A stretch of 64,000 nt of DNA from Rhizobiales bacterium GAS188 (GTDB lineage: Bacteria; Pseudomonadota; Alphaproteobacteria; Rhizobiales; Beijerinckiaceae): NCBI GenBank assembly GCA_900104855.1, contig FNSS01000001.1, forward strand, positions 2,108,001 to 2,172,000, read 5' to 3'. The position numbers and the translations under genes are program-made. Below the pieces are notes generated by a model. That model was not told where the DNA came from. It worked only from the letters and a program-made list of their open reading frames with translations, and did not search any database. Below, in pieces: positions 25,035-35,093 of the stretch (position 1 is the stretch's first letter; each line of letters opens with the position of its first letter).

Positions 25035-26651
25035 ATGTCGGCCATTGTCCAAGGCGTTGCAACCGGTTCTCCGCGTTCTGTTCCGGTCCCTGCGGGACCT
25101 GCGGACAAAGCGAGCCTCGCGACCTGGATCGCCGTCATCGCCGGCATGATCGGCGCCTTCATGGCGATCTTGAACATCCAGATCACCAATGCGTCGCTCC
25201 TCGACATCGAAGGCGGAATCGGCACCGGCGTCGACAATGGCGCCTGGATTTCGACCTCCTACCTGATCGGCGAGATTGTGGTCATACCGCTCACGAGCTA
25301 TTTCAGCCGGGTCTTCTCGTTTCGCAACTACATTATCGTCAGCACGTTCTTATTCGCGCTGTTTTCGATGGCTTGCGCCTTTACGCATGATCTCGGCTCC
25401 ATGATCGTCATGCGCGGCCTCCAGGGCTTCGCCGGCGGCGTGCTCATTCCCATGGCTTTCACCATGGTCGTCACGAAGCTGCCGAAGTCGCAGCAGCCGA
25501 CCGGTCTTGCGCTCTTCGCCTTGGCCGTCACCTTTGCTCCGGCCATCGGCCCGACCATCGGGGGTTACCTCACCGAGAACTATGGTTGGCAGACGATCTT
25601 CTTCATCAACACCGTTCCGAGCCTGGTCATGATCGTTGCGCTGTGGCTCACGCTCGAGCGGGAGCCACTGCAATTCGGCCTGCTCAAAGAGGGCGACTGG
25701 GCTGGAATTTTCACCATGGCGGTCGGTCTATCCGCCCTTCAGACCCTGCTCGAGGAGGGGAACAAGGACGACTGGTTCGGATCGCCGTTCATCGTGCGGC
25801 TTGCCGTCATGGCGGGCGTGTTCCTCACGGCCTTCATCTGGATCGAGCTCACGGTGAAGAAGCCCCTTGTCGATCTGCGTCTGCTTCGCAATCGAAATTT
25901 CGGTATCGGCACGCTCGCCAACGTCCTGGTCGGCTTCGCGCTCTTCGGGACCGTCTATGTGCTGCCGCAGTATCTCGGCCAGGTGCAGCGTTACAACGCC
26001 GAGCAGATCGGCAATGTGCTGGCCTGGACGGGCCTGCCGCAGCTCCTGTTGATCCCGCTCGTGCCGCGGATGATGAAAATCGTAGATGTCCGCTATGTCG
26101 GCTTCGTCGGCATCGCGCTGTTCGCCGTCAGCTGCTTCATGAATACCGGCATGTCGCTCGATTATTCCGGCGACCAGTTCTTCGTGCCCAACATCGTTCG
26201 CGCCATCGGGCAGGCCCTGATCTTGACGCCGCTCACCGCCATCGCGACACGCGACATTGCGCCGGAGGACGCCGCGAACGCTTCAGGCCTCTTCAACATG
26301 CTGCGCAATCTCGCCGGCGCCATCGGTACCGCCTCGCTGGCAACCATCATCACCAAGCGCGAACAGTTCCATTCCAACATCATCGGCCAGTCCGTGACGC
26401 TCGCGCGCGATGAGGTTCGCCAAAGAATCAGCGAGATGACCGGATACTTCATGTCCCATGGGATCTCAGATGCCGCCGCGGCGCAGCGGCAAGCCATTGT
26501 GGCGCTCGGTAACATCGTCAAGCGCCAAGCGCTCATCATGGGCTTCAGCGACACCTTCGCCGTCATCGGCTTCATGCTGGCGCTCGCCGCCATCTCGCTG
26601 CTCTTCGCGCGCAAGGTCAAGGCCGCGGCGAGCGCAGGCGGCGCTCACTGA
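25035..26651 (+). CDS. DHA2-family MFS drug exporter (EmrB-type)
   Basis: A 538-residue inner-membrane proton antiporter with about 14 hydrophobic segments. It has ILNIQITNASLLDIEGGIGT (first helix and loop), the motif-A-like region replaced by TSYFSRVFSFRNYII, and motif C in FAPAIGPTIGGYL. Together with the adaptor upstream it should export hydrophobic drugs or uncouplers. TolC is not in the window. The operon is probably released by the divergent TetR. Confidence 0.9.
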   Translation: MSAIVQGVATGSPRSVPVPAGPADKASLATWIAVIAGMIGAFMAILNIQITNASLLDIEGGIGTGVDNGAWISTSYLIGEIVVIPLTSYFSRVFSFRNYIIVSTFLFALFSMACAFTHDLGSMIVMRGLQGFAGGVLIPMAFTMVVTKLPKSQQPTGLALFALAVTFAPAIGPTIGGYLTENYGWQTIFFINTVPSLVMIVALWLTLEREPLQFGLLKEGDWAGIFTMAVGLSALQTLLEEGNKDDWFGSPFIVRLAVMAGVFLTAFIWIELTVKKPLVDLRLLRNRNFGIGTLANVLVGFALFGTVYVLPQYLGQVQRYNAEQIGNVLAWTGLPQLLLIPLVPRMMKIVDVRYVGFVGIALFAVSCFMNTGMSLDYSGDQFFVPNIVRAIGQALILTPLTAIATRDIAPEDAANASGLFNMLRNLAGAIGTASLATIITKREQFHSNIIGQSVTLARDEVRQRISEMTGYFMSHGISDAAAAQRQAIVALGNIVKRQALIMGFSDTFAVIGFMLALAAISLLFARKVKAAASAGGAH

Positions 26652-26662
26652 CGGAGTGAGCG

Positions 26663-27949
26663 TCAGCCGAGAAGTCGCGTCCAGTCTCGCGCGACCGCGG
26701 CCGCGGTGAAACGGGCGAGGATCGTGGCGCGTGCCGCCGCGCCGCGGCCCTGCGCTTCCTCGCGCCGCGAGGCGACATGGCGCATGAGCTCCACCGCCTC
26801 GTCGCGGTCGGGCTCCGCCCAGACCTGGCCCTGATGGTGGGGATACTCGGCGTCGCGGACATCCACCAGCTTGTAGCCGACCGGATAGCTATTGGCGGCA
26901 TCCATGAAATCCATATTGCCGGAATAGCCGGTGGCGATCGCCGCCTTGCCGGCCAGCATGCATTCGGCGATGTTGAGCCCGAACCCCTCCGAATGATGCA
27001 GCGAGACGATGCAATCGCAGGCGTCCTGCAGCAAGGCCATTTCCCGCCTGGACAGGACGCTGTGGATCGCCCGCACGCGCGGATGCCCGCCGCAAGCCTC
27101 CATGATGCGCGCCGCTGCAATATCGGTCGTCGCCGCGCCGTGCGATTTCACGATCAGCCAGGGCCCGTCCGGATCCGTCGCCGGGAAGGCATCGACGAAG
27201 GCGCGGATGGCGCCGGTCGGATTCTTCCTGGCCGGGTGGGAGGCAAAGTCGAAGGCGCAGAGGAAGACGAAGGCCTCGTCGGGCAAGCCGAGCGCTGCGG
27301 CCCTGGCCATGGCGCGCGGCGTGAGCTCGCGCTCGCTCACCACATAGGGGAGGATCTCGACCTTGCGCGCGGTAGTCTCGGCGATCGCCTGCGCGACGAA
27401 ATTGGAGCCCGCCCACAGCTCGTCGAAGCGATCGACGGCCGGCAGCCAGGCGCGCGGCAGATGCGACAGCTCCCAGGCCCAATGGGCGATTCGTCGCGTG
27501 CCGCGCAGCGCGCGATGCGGGAAGAAGGCTTCACCGGTCAGGATCTCGGGCGGATTGATGAACGCCAAATTGGTACCCGGCCGAAAGCTCGGAGCGTCGA
27601 CCGGGTAATCGACATTGGCGCGATCCGGCAAAGGCACGTCCATCCCGGCCGCCGCGCGTCCGGTGAGGCGCAACGCCTCGAGCGCGCCTCGAGCCGCGGT
27701 GCCGAGGCCGATCTCCGAGCGCAGATAGCCCCAAACCGCGACGGCGTCCGGCCGCAGCGGCAAAGCTGCGAAGGAGGAAGGCCAGGGCGAGCCGTGAACC
27801 TCGAGCACGCTCGCCAGCCGCGCCGCGATCCGCGGGGCCACGAGGCTGACGACCTTGACGCAGGCCCGGCGCTGGGCAATCGGCGCAAGGCGCAGCCCGA
27901 AGGCCATTGCGCGCCGGATCGGTCGTGGCATTCCTATCTCGATCCCCAT
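26663..27949 (-). CDS. Glycosyltransferase, GT4-like
   Basis: A 428-residue GT-B fold glycosyltransferase. The N-terminal part has VWGYLRSEIGLGTAARGALE and the middle FINPPEILTG and WAWELSHLP; the C-terminal donor site has HSEGFGLNIAECMLAGKAAI (about 321-340), the EX7E motif of family 4. The acceptor is unknown; a role in surface polysaccharide or lipid glycosylation is likely. It is convergent with the EmrB gene and divergent from the membrane protein at 28383, which may use the same pathway. Confidence 0.8.
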   Translation of the reverse strand: MGIEIGMPRPIRRAMAFGLRLAPIAQRRACVKVVSLVAPRIAARLASVLEVHGSPWPSSFAALPLRPDAVAVWGYLRSEIGLGTAARGALEALRLTGRAAAGMDVPLPDRANVDYPVDAPSFRPGTNLAFINPPEILTGEAFFPHRALRGTRRIAHWAWELSHLPRAWLPAVDRFDELWAGSNFVAQAIAETTARKVEILPYVVSERELTPRAMARAAALGLPDEAFVFLCAFDFASHPARKNPTGAIRAFVDAFPATDPDGPWLIVKSHGAATTDIAAARIMEACGGHPRVRAIHSVLSRREMALLQDACDCIVSLHHSEGFGLNIAECMLAGKAAIATGYSGNMDFMDAANSYPVGYKLVDVRDAEYPHHQGQVWAEPDRDEAVELMRHVASRREEAQGRGAAARATILARFTAAAVARDWTRLLG

Positions 27950-28382
27950 CAGCTAGATGGCCCTCGTCTTTACGCGACGCTGTCGCTTTGGTTCACATGG
28001 CACGGCTGATAGGTGCCGCCAAGCTTGCTGCATCACCTGACGTAACGCGGGAACATCGGGCCGCCGTTAGCGGCAGCGGACCCCGCCTCCGGGCTGAGGG
28101 GTGGCGGGGCCCTAACCGCGACGAGGCTAAACGAAGGTCCGCCCGCGGCTAAGGCGATAGTAACAAGGATTAATTAGGAACGAATGAGTTGCCTGGGTTT
28201 CCAGGCGGACCCGCCGTCGGGTAGCCGACGGAGTCCGAGGCTTGGTGAGATGGAGGGGCACAATCCCGCCCCGACCGAGACGATAATCCAAGGCAACGGG
28301 CTCGGGCTCGTGCTATCGCCAAGCGCCACTGCTTCACTGTCACGGTCGAAAATCGCGTCGATCGCAACGGTTCGCGGCGCGC
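27950..28382. other. 433-base divergent intergenic region
   Basis: No recognisable gene. It includes an AT-rich island (AACAAGGATTAATTAGGAAC, about 28160-28179) that could hold a promoter for the forward membrane protein. A short forward frame from 28184 has an AGGA before it but no recognisable features. Confidence 0.45.
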
Positions 28383-30353
28383 GTGTCATGCCCCGCGGGA
28401 GCCCGGCCTCATTCGCTGCTAATTCTGTATGGCTATGCTGAGCCCGCGCCCCCTCCCCGACCAGTCACCCAGCATCCACGAGCAATATCGTTGCAGACAA
28501 ATAGTGAAGCCTTGGCCGTTCTTATTCCAACTCGGAACGGACCGCGTCACCGTGGTGCGCTGTCGCGCTTCCTCGGCCGCTGCGGAATTCGCTCTCCCAT
28601 CATCGGGGACCCGAGCAGCCCCAGGTTGCGGATCATCATCCTCACCATGGTACTGCTCGGCGCGCCGGCGCTGGCGCTGTCGACACTGGCAAACCCACTG
28701 AACGATGCCGGGGGAATCGACGCATATCTTTATCTCGCGCTGATTCACGATCCGACTCAAATACTAAAGCGCTTTGGCACGACATATTATTCGAACCGGA
28801 TCGCCTTCACACTCCCCAATCGGCTTTATCTGTTAGCCTTGGGCGATTGGCATGGCTATATAGCCATGCGCTACACGTATCTTTGCGCAGCGACCGCCTC
28901 AGTTTATGGCATCGCCAGGTCATATTATTTAAGTCGTATCGCAATTTTTAGCGCGATCCTGTTTTGCTTCAATCCATGGTTCATTCGTTCCATTATGTGG
29001 GACTACGTGGACGGGGCGACAATTACGTATCTATTTGTCAGCCTATATCTGATTTCAACCGGCGGCCGCTACAGCATCCGGTATCATGCGCTCGGCGGAA
29101 TCGTGCTCGCTTTCGCAATCAACTGCAACACATTCGCTTTGGGGGTAGCCGCGTGCTTTGGATTCCCTTGGCTGATCATTCATCTCAAGGCTGGCGCCCG
29201 GCAATGCGCACGGATGGCAGCCGTATTCGTCATCGGTCTCATGATTGGCTACGCCGTCATTCTGAGCTTGCAATATATGCAAGCGCCGTGGCTCGGATTT
29301 TGGCAAGAGCGGCTGACCTGGGCTTACGCTCTGTGGTCGTTCAATAGCGCGAAGCCATCCTGGTGCGTTCCCCTGCTACGGCATTTGAGTTTCGGCAACT
29401 ATTATCTACTAACGGTCATGCCGGTTTTGGTGGCGGTGATTGCTGCGGCGGCGCAACCCCGTCTGCGATCGAAGATCGACCTCTTTGGAGTGGCCGCGAG
29501 CGCCTTCCTGTTTATCATTTTATTTTTCTTTGCAATCATGCAATTTGTTCGCCACTATCCGATAATTACATTATTTTATTATTTTGATTATGCTCTGCCG
29601 GCGGTCACGTTCGCGCTGATTGCCCTGGTCGGGATGATTTCGCCGAGATTGCGCCGCGTCGATGACATCGTGGGGTATTTTGCCGGCATCGCCTCCATTC
29701 TGATTCTCTGGATCGCTGCCAGACATTTACGGGTGGTGATAGATTGGATTCCGCTCAATATATACGCTCTCGTCATTGCCTTATCTATTGGCGTAGCCGT
29801 CGTTGTCCGATCGAGATCATGGGCGTGGGGCGGGCTGGTGACGTTCATAATCGCAGTCAATTCGATGTTCTATTACGGGCCTCATGGGACGAATGAGTAT
29901 GCCAAACTCCATTCGAGCGAGATGTACGAATCCGCACGGGATGAGCGCCGAGCTTCGTTGTTCCTGCTCGACACTGTGGGCCGCGCGGTGCCGCCGGAAG
30001 ACGGTAAGGTGGGATTCTGGTACGGTTCTGACAAAGAAGATTCGAAATTCATGTCGATCCAATCCATTTTCTTTTACGAATATTCCTTGGTCTCGCTGCC
30101 CCCGGCGCACGGTATGCCCCATATCGACAAGAATATTCGCGGTCGCATGATGGGCTACGATTATCTCGTCCTGTTGGCCCGCGACCGAGGCAAGATCGAC
30201 GCAGGTTTGAGAGCCTTGCAGGACGATGGAGCATCGATCCAGGAAATCAAGCGCGAGACGTTCCATGGCCACATGCTGAACTATGAGATGTCGATCATTC
30301 GATTCAAGGGACCTGCGCGTTGTGCAATCGACCCTGCGTGCCTTGATATTTAA
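28383..30353 (+). CDS. Polytopic membrane protein, GT-C-like
   Basis: Up to 656 residues, with about 10-12 hydrophobic segments and a soluble C-terminal third. After the first helix the loop NDAGGIDAYLYLALIHDP carries an acidic residue where GT-C glycosyltransferases (ArnT/PMT relatives) have their catalytic Asp, and AYLY..L follows; this is suggestive, not proof. The true start is uncertain: the first 80 or so residues look non-native, and a start near 28630-28650 would fit the first helix. Base composition is more AT-rich than in the neighbours (for example ATTATTTAAG and ATTATTTTATTATTTTGATT), pointing to horizontal transfer. Confidence 0.6.
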   Translation: MSCPAGARPHSLLILYGYAEPAPPPRPVTQHPRAISLQTNSEALAVLIPTRNGPRHRGALSRFLGRCGIRSPIIGDPSSPRLRIIILTMVLLGAPALALSTLANPLNDAGGIDAYLYLALIHDPTQILKRFGTTYYSNRIAFTLPNRLYLLALGDWHGYIAMRYTYLCAATASVYGIARSYYLSRIAIFSAILFCFNPWFIRSIMWDYVDGATITYLFVSLYLISTGGRYSIRYHALGGIVLAFAINCNTFALGVAACFGFPWLIIHLKAGARQCARMAAVFVIGLMIGYAVILSLQYMQAPWLGFWQERLTWAYALWSFNSAKPSWCVPLLRHLSFGNYYLLTVMPVLVAVIAAAAQPRLRSKIDLFGVAASAFLFIILFFFAIMQFVRHYPIITLFYYFDYALPAVTFALIALVGMISPRLRRVDDIVGYFAGIASILILWIAARHLRVVIDWIPLNIYALVIALSIGVAVVVRSRSWAWGGLVTFIIAVNSMFYYGPHGTNEYAKLHSSEMYESARDERRASLFLLDTVGRAVPPEDGKVGFWYGSDKEDSKFMSIQSIFFYEYSLVSLPPAHGMPHIDKNIRGRMMGYDYLVLLARDRGKIDAGLRALQDDGASIQEIKRETFHGHMLNYEMSIIRFKGPARCAIDPACLDI

Positions 30354-30386
30354 CGAGCAGACAAGAGCGCTCTCCAAGCAGCGCTC

Positions 30387-31721
30387 TTAAGAGAACCGGC
30401 ACCCATCAGCCCGACCTGTTACGGGTGAATGAGCAATTTGCCGTGACACGCTCACCCTTAGGCCCCTGCAGTCGGTCCGATTCTCGATCTGGATCGCGAA
30501 ACCATGGCGCTCGGCGACGGCGGCAGCGATCGACAGTCCGAGTCCACTGCCTTCGACGTTGATCGGCGTGGCACGGAAGAAGCGATCGAATAGGCGAGGA
30601 ATGTCGGCGTCCGCGACACCGCAGCCGGTATCCAGAACCTCGACCGCGATGGAGTCGCTGTTCTGTCGTACCGAAACGTCAATCGACCCTCCCGCGGGGG
30701 TGTAGCGAATCGCATTGTCGACCAGGTTGTCGACCAGCATTTTCAGATCGGCGGCCCAACCGCACAGTAGGACTGCATCGCGCGTAACGATCCCGAGATC
30801 CACGCCTTTCGCAGCGGCGATGGGGATGAAATCGGCGACGCATTGCGTGACGAGATCGGAGAGATTGACCGTCTCGTGTGGCGTCCGCCCGATCGTCTCG
30901 TCCGAACGCGCCAAACGGAGCATTTGCTCGATCAGCGCCGTGGCACGGCTGACACCGCTGCGCAGTTCGGAAATTGGCGAGGATTGGCCGTCGCCCCCGC
31001 TGGCGCGCAGATTGTCGATCTGGATGTGCAGGGCCGCCAAAGGCGTCCGCAATTCGTGCGCGGCGTCCGAGACGAAACGTTTCTGCTGCTCGAGCGCTCG
31101 CTGGAGGCGGTTCGCCATGACGTTGATGGCCTCGGCGAGCGGTCGAATCTCGGCCGGTATGCCGGTGACCGGAATCTGTTTGCGACTATCAACGCCGCGC
31201 TCGGCAATCTCGCCGGCAAGATCCGTAAAACGGCCCAGCACTCGCCCCTGCGCCCATCCAACGACCACCCAGCTCAGTGGGATGACCAGGAGGATAGGCA
31301 CTCCCGTACGAAGGGCAGCCGCTTCCGCCATCTGCTCCCGCACCCTCAGGCGTTGCGCCACCTGCACCGAGTGGCGGGCGTCGCTGGCCAGGTAAACACG
31401 CCAGTATTCACCGCCTACCTCGATCGTGGCGTAACCGGTGTTAGTTTGACGCGGCAGCGCGACGCTCTTCGGCGAATTGCGCAACGGCTCGCCCGCCGCG
31501 TTCCAGATCGCTGTGGCGAATTCGTCCTCGGGATCGCGCTGCCCCTTAGGGCAGAAAGCAAAACCTTGGCCCGCATTGAGCGCGACCTGGCGCAACTGAC
31601 CGTCGAGAAACTCGGCGGCTTCCCGCCGCGCCAGTTCATACGAAAGGAAGAAGGCAAGCACGCCGACAACCATGAGCAGGGCGGTCATCCAGATCAGGGC
31701 GGTGCGGCGCAGCGAGGTCAT
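30387..31721 (-). CDS. Sensor histidine kinase (QseC/TctE-like)
   Basis: A 444-residue membrane kinase: helix 1 at about 8-28, a periplasmic sensor of roughly 110 residues, helix 2 at about 139-157, HAMP, then the phospho-acceptor His222 in HELRTPLAAL, N-box with Asn332/Asn336, and ATP-lid motifs DTGCGVA (364-370) and GSGLGL (391-396). The ATG overlaps the regulator's stop (ATGA), so the pair is translationally coupled. The transporter operon ends about 230 bases upstream of the pair on the same strand, which suggests but does not show a functional link. Confidence 0.9.
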   Translation of the reverse strand: MTSLRRTALIWMTALLMVVGVLAFFLSYELARREAAEFLDGQLRQVALNAGQGFAFCPKGQRDPEDEFATAIWNAAGEPLRNSPKSVALPRQTNTGYATIEVGGEYWRVYLASDARHSVQVAQRLRVREQMAEAAALRTGVPILLVIPLSWVVVGWAQGRVLGRFTDLAGEIAERGVDSRKQIPVTGIPAEIRPLAEAINVMANRLQRALEQQKRFVSDAAHELRTPLAALHIQIDNLRASGGDGQSSPISELRSGVSRATALIEQMLRLARSDETIGRTPHETVNLSDLVTQCVADFIPIAAAKGVDLGIVTRDAVLLCGWAADLKMLVDNLVDNAIRYTPAGGSIDVSVRQNSDSIAVEVLDTGCGVADADIPRLFDRFFRATPINVEGSGLGLSIAAAVAERHGFAIQIENRTDCRGLRVSVSRQIAHSPVTGRADGCRFS

Positions 31722-32383
31722 GGCGGCTCCTTCAGGACCATCCAGCCCGCGCCGCGCACATTGCGTATGATATCCTTTTCGAATTTCTTGCGGATCGAAT
31801 GGATCAGCACGTCGACGGCGTTGCTTTCCACTTCGTCGCCCCAAGCGTAGATCCGTTCCTCGATCTGACTGCGCGAAAAGATGACGCCGGGACGCTCGAC
31901 GAGCGCGTGCATCAGGGCGAATTCGCGCGCCGGCAAGACAACCGTCATCTTCCGATAGTTCAATTCGTGGGATGCGAGATCGAGCCCGATCTCACCAGCC
32001 TGCAAAACGGACTGGGCCGCGCTCCCATGACGCCGCAGTACGGCTCGCATGCGGGCAGTCAGTTCGCGCGTCTCGAAAGGCTTGATGATATAATCGTCCG
32101 CGCCGACGTCGAGACCCGCAACGCGGTCGTCGAGACTATCGCGTGCCGTGATCACCATAACCGGAATGCGATTGCCGGCTCGGCGCGCCGCACTGAGGAG
32201 ATCGAGTCCGCATTGTCCTGGCAGCCCGAGATCCAGGAGGATCAGCGCATGGATGCCCGTCGCCAAAGCCTCCGCCCCGTCGGGGCCATTGTGCACCCAG
32301 TCAACCGCCATGCCCTCGCGCCTCAAGGCAACCTGCAGGCTGCTGCCGAACATTCGGTCGTCCTCGATCAGCAAGACGCGCAC
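31718..32383 (-). CDS. OmpR-family response regulator (QseB/TctD-like)
   Basis: A 221-residue regulator with receiver Asp51 (LLDLGLPG), acidic pocket Glu7/Asp8-Asp9 and Lys101 (IIKPFE), then a winged-helix DNA-binding domain ending RNVRGAGWMVLKEPP. It is phosphorylated by the kinase encoded immediately downstream. The GaDDYiiKPFe form and the short linker are typical of the QseB/PmrA/TctD group. Likely targets are the transporter genes next to it or surface genes; the sequence does not decide. Confidence 0.9.
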   Translation of the reverse strand: MRVLLIEDDRMFGSSLQVALRREGMAVDWVHNGPDGAEALATGIHALILLDLGLPGQCGLDLLSAARRAGNRIPVMVITARDSLDDRVAGLDVGADDYIIKPFETRELTARMRAVLRRHGSAAQSVLQAGEIGLDLASHELNYRKMTVVLPAREFALMHALVERPGVIFSRSQIEERIYAWGDEVESNAVDVLIHSIRKKFEKDIIRNVRGAGWMVLKEPP

Positions 32384-32614
32384 CAGCGTTCCTTTCTCTC
32401 AAGGCACCGCGGCGCCGGCGAGATCACAAACACATGTCCGAGGTATTCGATGATGGCCGATCTCCCCCTCATCACCGCGATCCGTGCAGGCTTTTGGCGC
32501 TTTCAAATACGCCCGCTTCGTCGAACTCCTCGCAATGAAGAGCGCGCCTGTCAACCGGCTTGGGTCGCGCCCAGCTCAGCGATCAACGTAGCAGCCCTCT
32601 CCGCTTCCAAGCGC

Positions 32615-33337
32615 CTACCCATGCGTCCATTCCTCGGCGCTGACGCCGGCGAGCGCCTGGACGCGCGCTTCATCGGCGGCGAGATCGCGCGCCGGTCCGG
32701 AATGCACGATATGGCCGTCATCCAGCACATAGGCATGATCCGCGATCTCGAGGCTCATGCGCGCATTCTGCTCCACCAGCAGAACCGAAATGCCTTCATC
32801 GCGCATCTTGGACACGATGCGGAAGACCTCGCGCACGATGAGCGGCGCCAGGCCCTGCGACGGCTCGTCGAGAATGAGCAGCTTGGGATTGATGAGGAGC
32901 GCGCGTCCGATCGCCAGCATCTCCTGCTCGCCCCCCGAGAGCTGGCGCCCTCTGTTCTGCCGGCGCTCGGCGAGCCGCGGAAACAGCTCGTAGATCCGCT
33001 CAGGCGTCCAGGGACCGCTGCGCTCCAGCGGCACTTTGAGGTTTTCGTCGACGCTGAGATTGGGAAAAATCCGCCGCCCCTCTGGCACGTAGCCGACGCC
33101 GCAGGCGGCGATGCGATAGGTCGGCCAATGGGTGGTGTCGGCCCCGAAGATGGTGACGCGGCCCTCGCGCGCCGGCGTGAGGCCCATCAGGCTGCGCAAG
33201 GTCGTCGTCTTGCCGGCGCCGTTGCGGCCAAGCAGCGCCGTGATCTTTCCCTCGGCGACCGTGAGGCCGACGCCATGCAGGATATGGCTCTTGCCGTAAT
33301 AGGTGTGGAGGCCCTGGGCCTCGAGCGCGGCGGTCAT
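32615..33337 (-). CDS. livF: Branched-chain amino acid-type ABC transporter ATPase (LivF)
   Basis: A 240-residue ATPase that powers uptake of the ligand brought by the periplasmic protein encoded at 36246. Walker A is GRNGAGKT at 37-44, signature LSGGEQ at 133-138, and Walker B LLILDEP at 153-159. It works as a heterodimer with LivG. The ATG at 33337 overlaps the LivG stop (ATGA). A 60-base fragment of a near-identical gene is found at 11975-12036. Confidence 0.92.
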   Translation of the reverse strand: MTAALEAQGLHTYYGKSHILHGVGLTVAEGKITALLGRNGAGKTTTLRSLMGLTPAREGRVTIFGADTTHWPTYRIAACGVGYVPEGRRIFPNLSVDENLKVPLERSGPWTPERIYELFPRLAERRQNRGRQLSGGEQEMLAIGRALLINPKLLILDEPSQGLAPLIVREVFRIVSKMRDEGISVLLVEQNARMSLEIADHAYVLDDGHIVHSGPARDLAADEARVQALAGVSAEEWTHG

Positions 33338-34137
33338 GCGGCCTTGCCCAGATAGGCTGCCTGCACGGCCTCGTTGGCGGCGATCTCCTGCGGCGTGCCT
33401 TCGGCGAGAAGACAGCCCTGATCGAGGACGGTGATCATGTCGGCGAGGCGGAAGACCACGCGCATATCGTGCTCGATCAGCACGATGGTGATGTTGCCGG
33501 CGCGGTGCAGCCGGCGGATGAGCTGGGTGATCGCGTAGGTCTCCTGATCGCCCATCCCGGCCGTCGGCTCGTCGAGCAGCAGGAGATGCGGCCGCAGCGA
33601 CAGCGCCATCGCGATCTCGGCGGCGCGCTGGTCGCCATGGGCGAGCTCGCCGACCAGGCGGTCGGCCTTGGCGGTCAATCCGGCGAGATGCAGGATGTCC
33701 TCGACACGTCGGCGGACCTCCTGCTTCCCGGCGCGGCTGATCCACGGACGCAGCGCATAGCCCATGGCGACCTCGGTGCCGATGCGCACATTCTCGAACA
33801 CGCTGAGCTCGGGGAAGATCTCGGTGATCTGAAAGGTGCGGGCCATGCCGAGCGCCACGCGTCGATGCGCGGCGAGCGTGGTGATGTCGCGCCCGTCGAA
33901 GACGATCCGTCCCGTGCTCGGCGCGAAGACGCCGCTGATCAGGTTGAAGAATGTGGTCTTGCCGGCGCCGTTCGGCCCGATGATGGCGCGCAGCTCGCCC
34001 TTGCGCACGGTCAGCGATACGTCACGCACCGCGACCAGGCTGCCGAAGCGCTTGCTGGCGCCCGCGACCTCCAAGATCGTCTCGACGCCCGAGCTCGTTG
34101 CGGCGCCCAAAGTCCTCGAGGTTCCGATCTCGCTCAT
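33334..34137 (-). CDS. livG: Branched-chain amino acid-type ABC transporter ATPase (LivG)
   Basis: A 267-residue ATPase with Walker A GPNGAGKTT at 54-62, the long LivG-type insertion around RTFQITEIFPELSVFENVRI, signature LAHGDQRAAEIAMAL, where the usual LSYG is altered to LAHG, as often seen in LivG, and Walker B LLLLDEPTAGM. It pairs with LivF. Its ATG overlaps the LivM stop (ATGA). Confidence 0.92.
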   Translation of the reverse strand: MSEIGTSRTLGAATSSGVETILEVAGASKRFGSLVAVRDVSLTVRKGELRAIIGPNGAGKTTFFNLISGVFAPSTGRIVFDGRDITTLAAHRRVALGMARTFQITEIFPELSVFENVRIGTEVAMGYALRPWISRAGKQEVRRRVEDILHLAGLTAKADRLVGELAHGDQRAAEIAMALSLRPHLLLLDEPTAGMGDQETYAITQLIRRLHRAGNITIVLIEHDMRVVFRLADMITVLDQGCLLAEGTPQEIAANEAVQAAYLGKAA

Positions 34138-35093
34138 GCTTCGCTCTTGCGCCGGATGAAGCCCAACAGGCCGCGCGGAAAGAACAGCACCACCAGGACG
34201 AACAACAGGCCGACGAACGACATCCAGTTGATGGTGATGCTCGACAGGTAATCCTGCAGCGCCACGAACACGGCGGCGCCGAGCAGCGGCCCCCAGAAAT
34301 TCCGCATCCCGCCCATCACCGCCATCATGACGAAATCGCCCGATTGGCTGTAATGCAGCCCGCGCGGATCGGCGAAATTGTTGACGAGCGCGTAGAGCGC
34401 ACCCGCAAGGCCCATGAAGAAGCAGGAGAGCGTGAAGGCGATCCAGATGTGGCGCTCGACCGCGATGCCGAGGAAGCGGGCGCGCCGCTCATTCTCGCGC
34501 ACCGCGATCATGGTGCGCCCGAACGGCGAACGCAGGATGAAGCCCATGACAGTGGTTGCGAGAGCGAAGCAGAACAGCACGAAATAATAGAAGGCATCGG
34601 CGTTCGACAGGATGTCGATCGAGAACAGGCCGAAATCGAGCGGCTGGCGCGAGAAGCCGCGCAAGCCATCATCGCCACCGGTGAGCGAGCTCCATTGGAA
34701 GGCGATGTAGTAGAACACTTGCCCGAAGGCGATGGTGACCATGGCGAAATAGACGCCGCGCCTGCGCACGATGAGCGACCCCAGGAGCGCGCCCGCGACC
34801 CCGCCGAGCAGCATGCCGCAGAGGAGGGAGAGCGGCGTGCTCGGCGCCAGAAATTTCAGCGCGAGGCCGGCCCCATAGGCGCCGAGGCCGAAATAGGCCG
34901 CGTGGCCGAAGGACAAGACGCCGGTGAAGCCCAAGAGGAAATTCACCGACATGGCGGCGAGCGCCAGCACCAGGATGCGCGTGCCGAGCGCCGTGTAGCC
35001 GCCGAGTGGGGGCATCCAGTAGGGCGCGAGCAGCAGCACCGCCCAGATGGCGGCGAGCGCCACGAGCTTGCGGGCCCAGGCCTGTCCGCTCAT
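34134..35093 (-). CDS. livM: Branched-chain amino acid-type ABC permease (LivM)
   Basis: A 319-residue inner-membrane permease with about 9-10 hydrophobic segments. It contains LNFLLGFTGVLSFGHAAYFG, the hallmark segment of LivM (N-L-L-G-x-x-G-x-x-S-x-G-x-A), and ENERRARFLGIAVERHIWIA, the loop that docks on the ATPases. It forms the channel with LivH. It overlaps LivG downstream and LivH upstream by four bases. Confidence 0.92.
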   Translation of the reverse strand: MSGQAWARKLVALAAIWAVLLLAPYWMPPLGGYTALGTRILVLALAAMSVNFLLGFTGVLSFGHAAYFGLGAYGAGLALKFLAPSTPLSLLCGMLLGGVAGALLGSLIVRRRGVYFAMVTIAFGQVFYYIAFQWSSLTGGDDGLRGFSRQPLDFGLFSIDILSNADAFYYFVLFCFALATTVMGFILRSPFGRTMIAVRENERRARFLGIAVERHIWIAFTLSCFFMGLAGALYALVNNFADPRGLHYSQSGDFVMMAVMGGMRNFWGPLLGAAVFVALQDYLSSITINWMSFVGLLFVLVVLFFPRGLLGFIRRKSEA

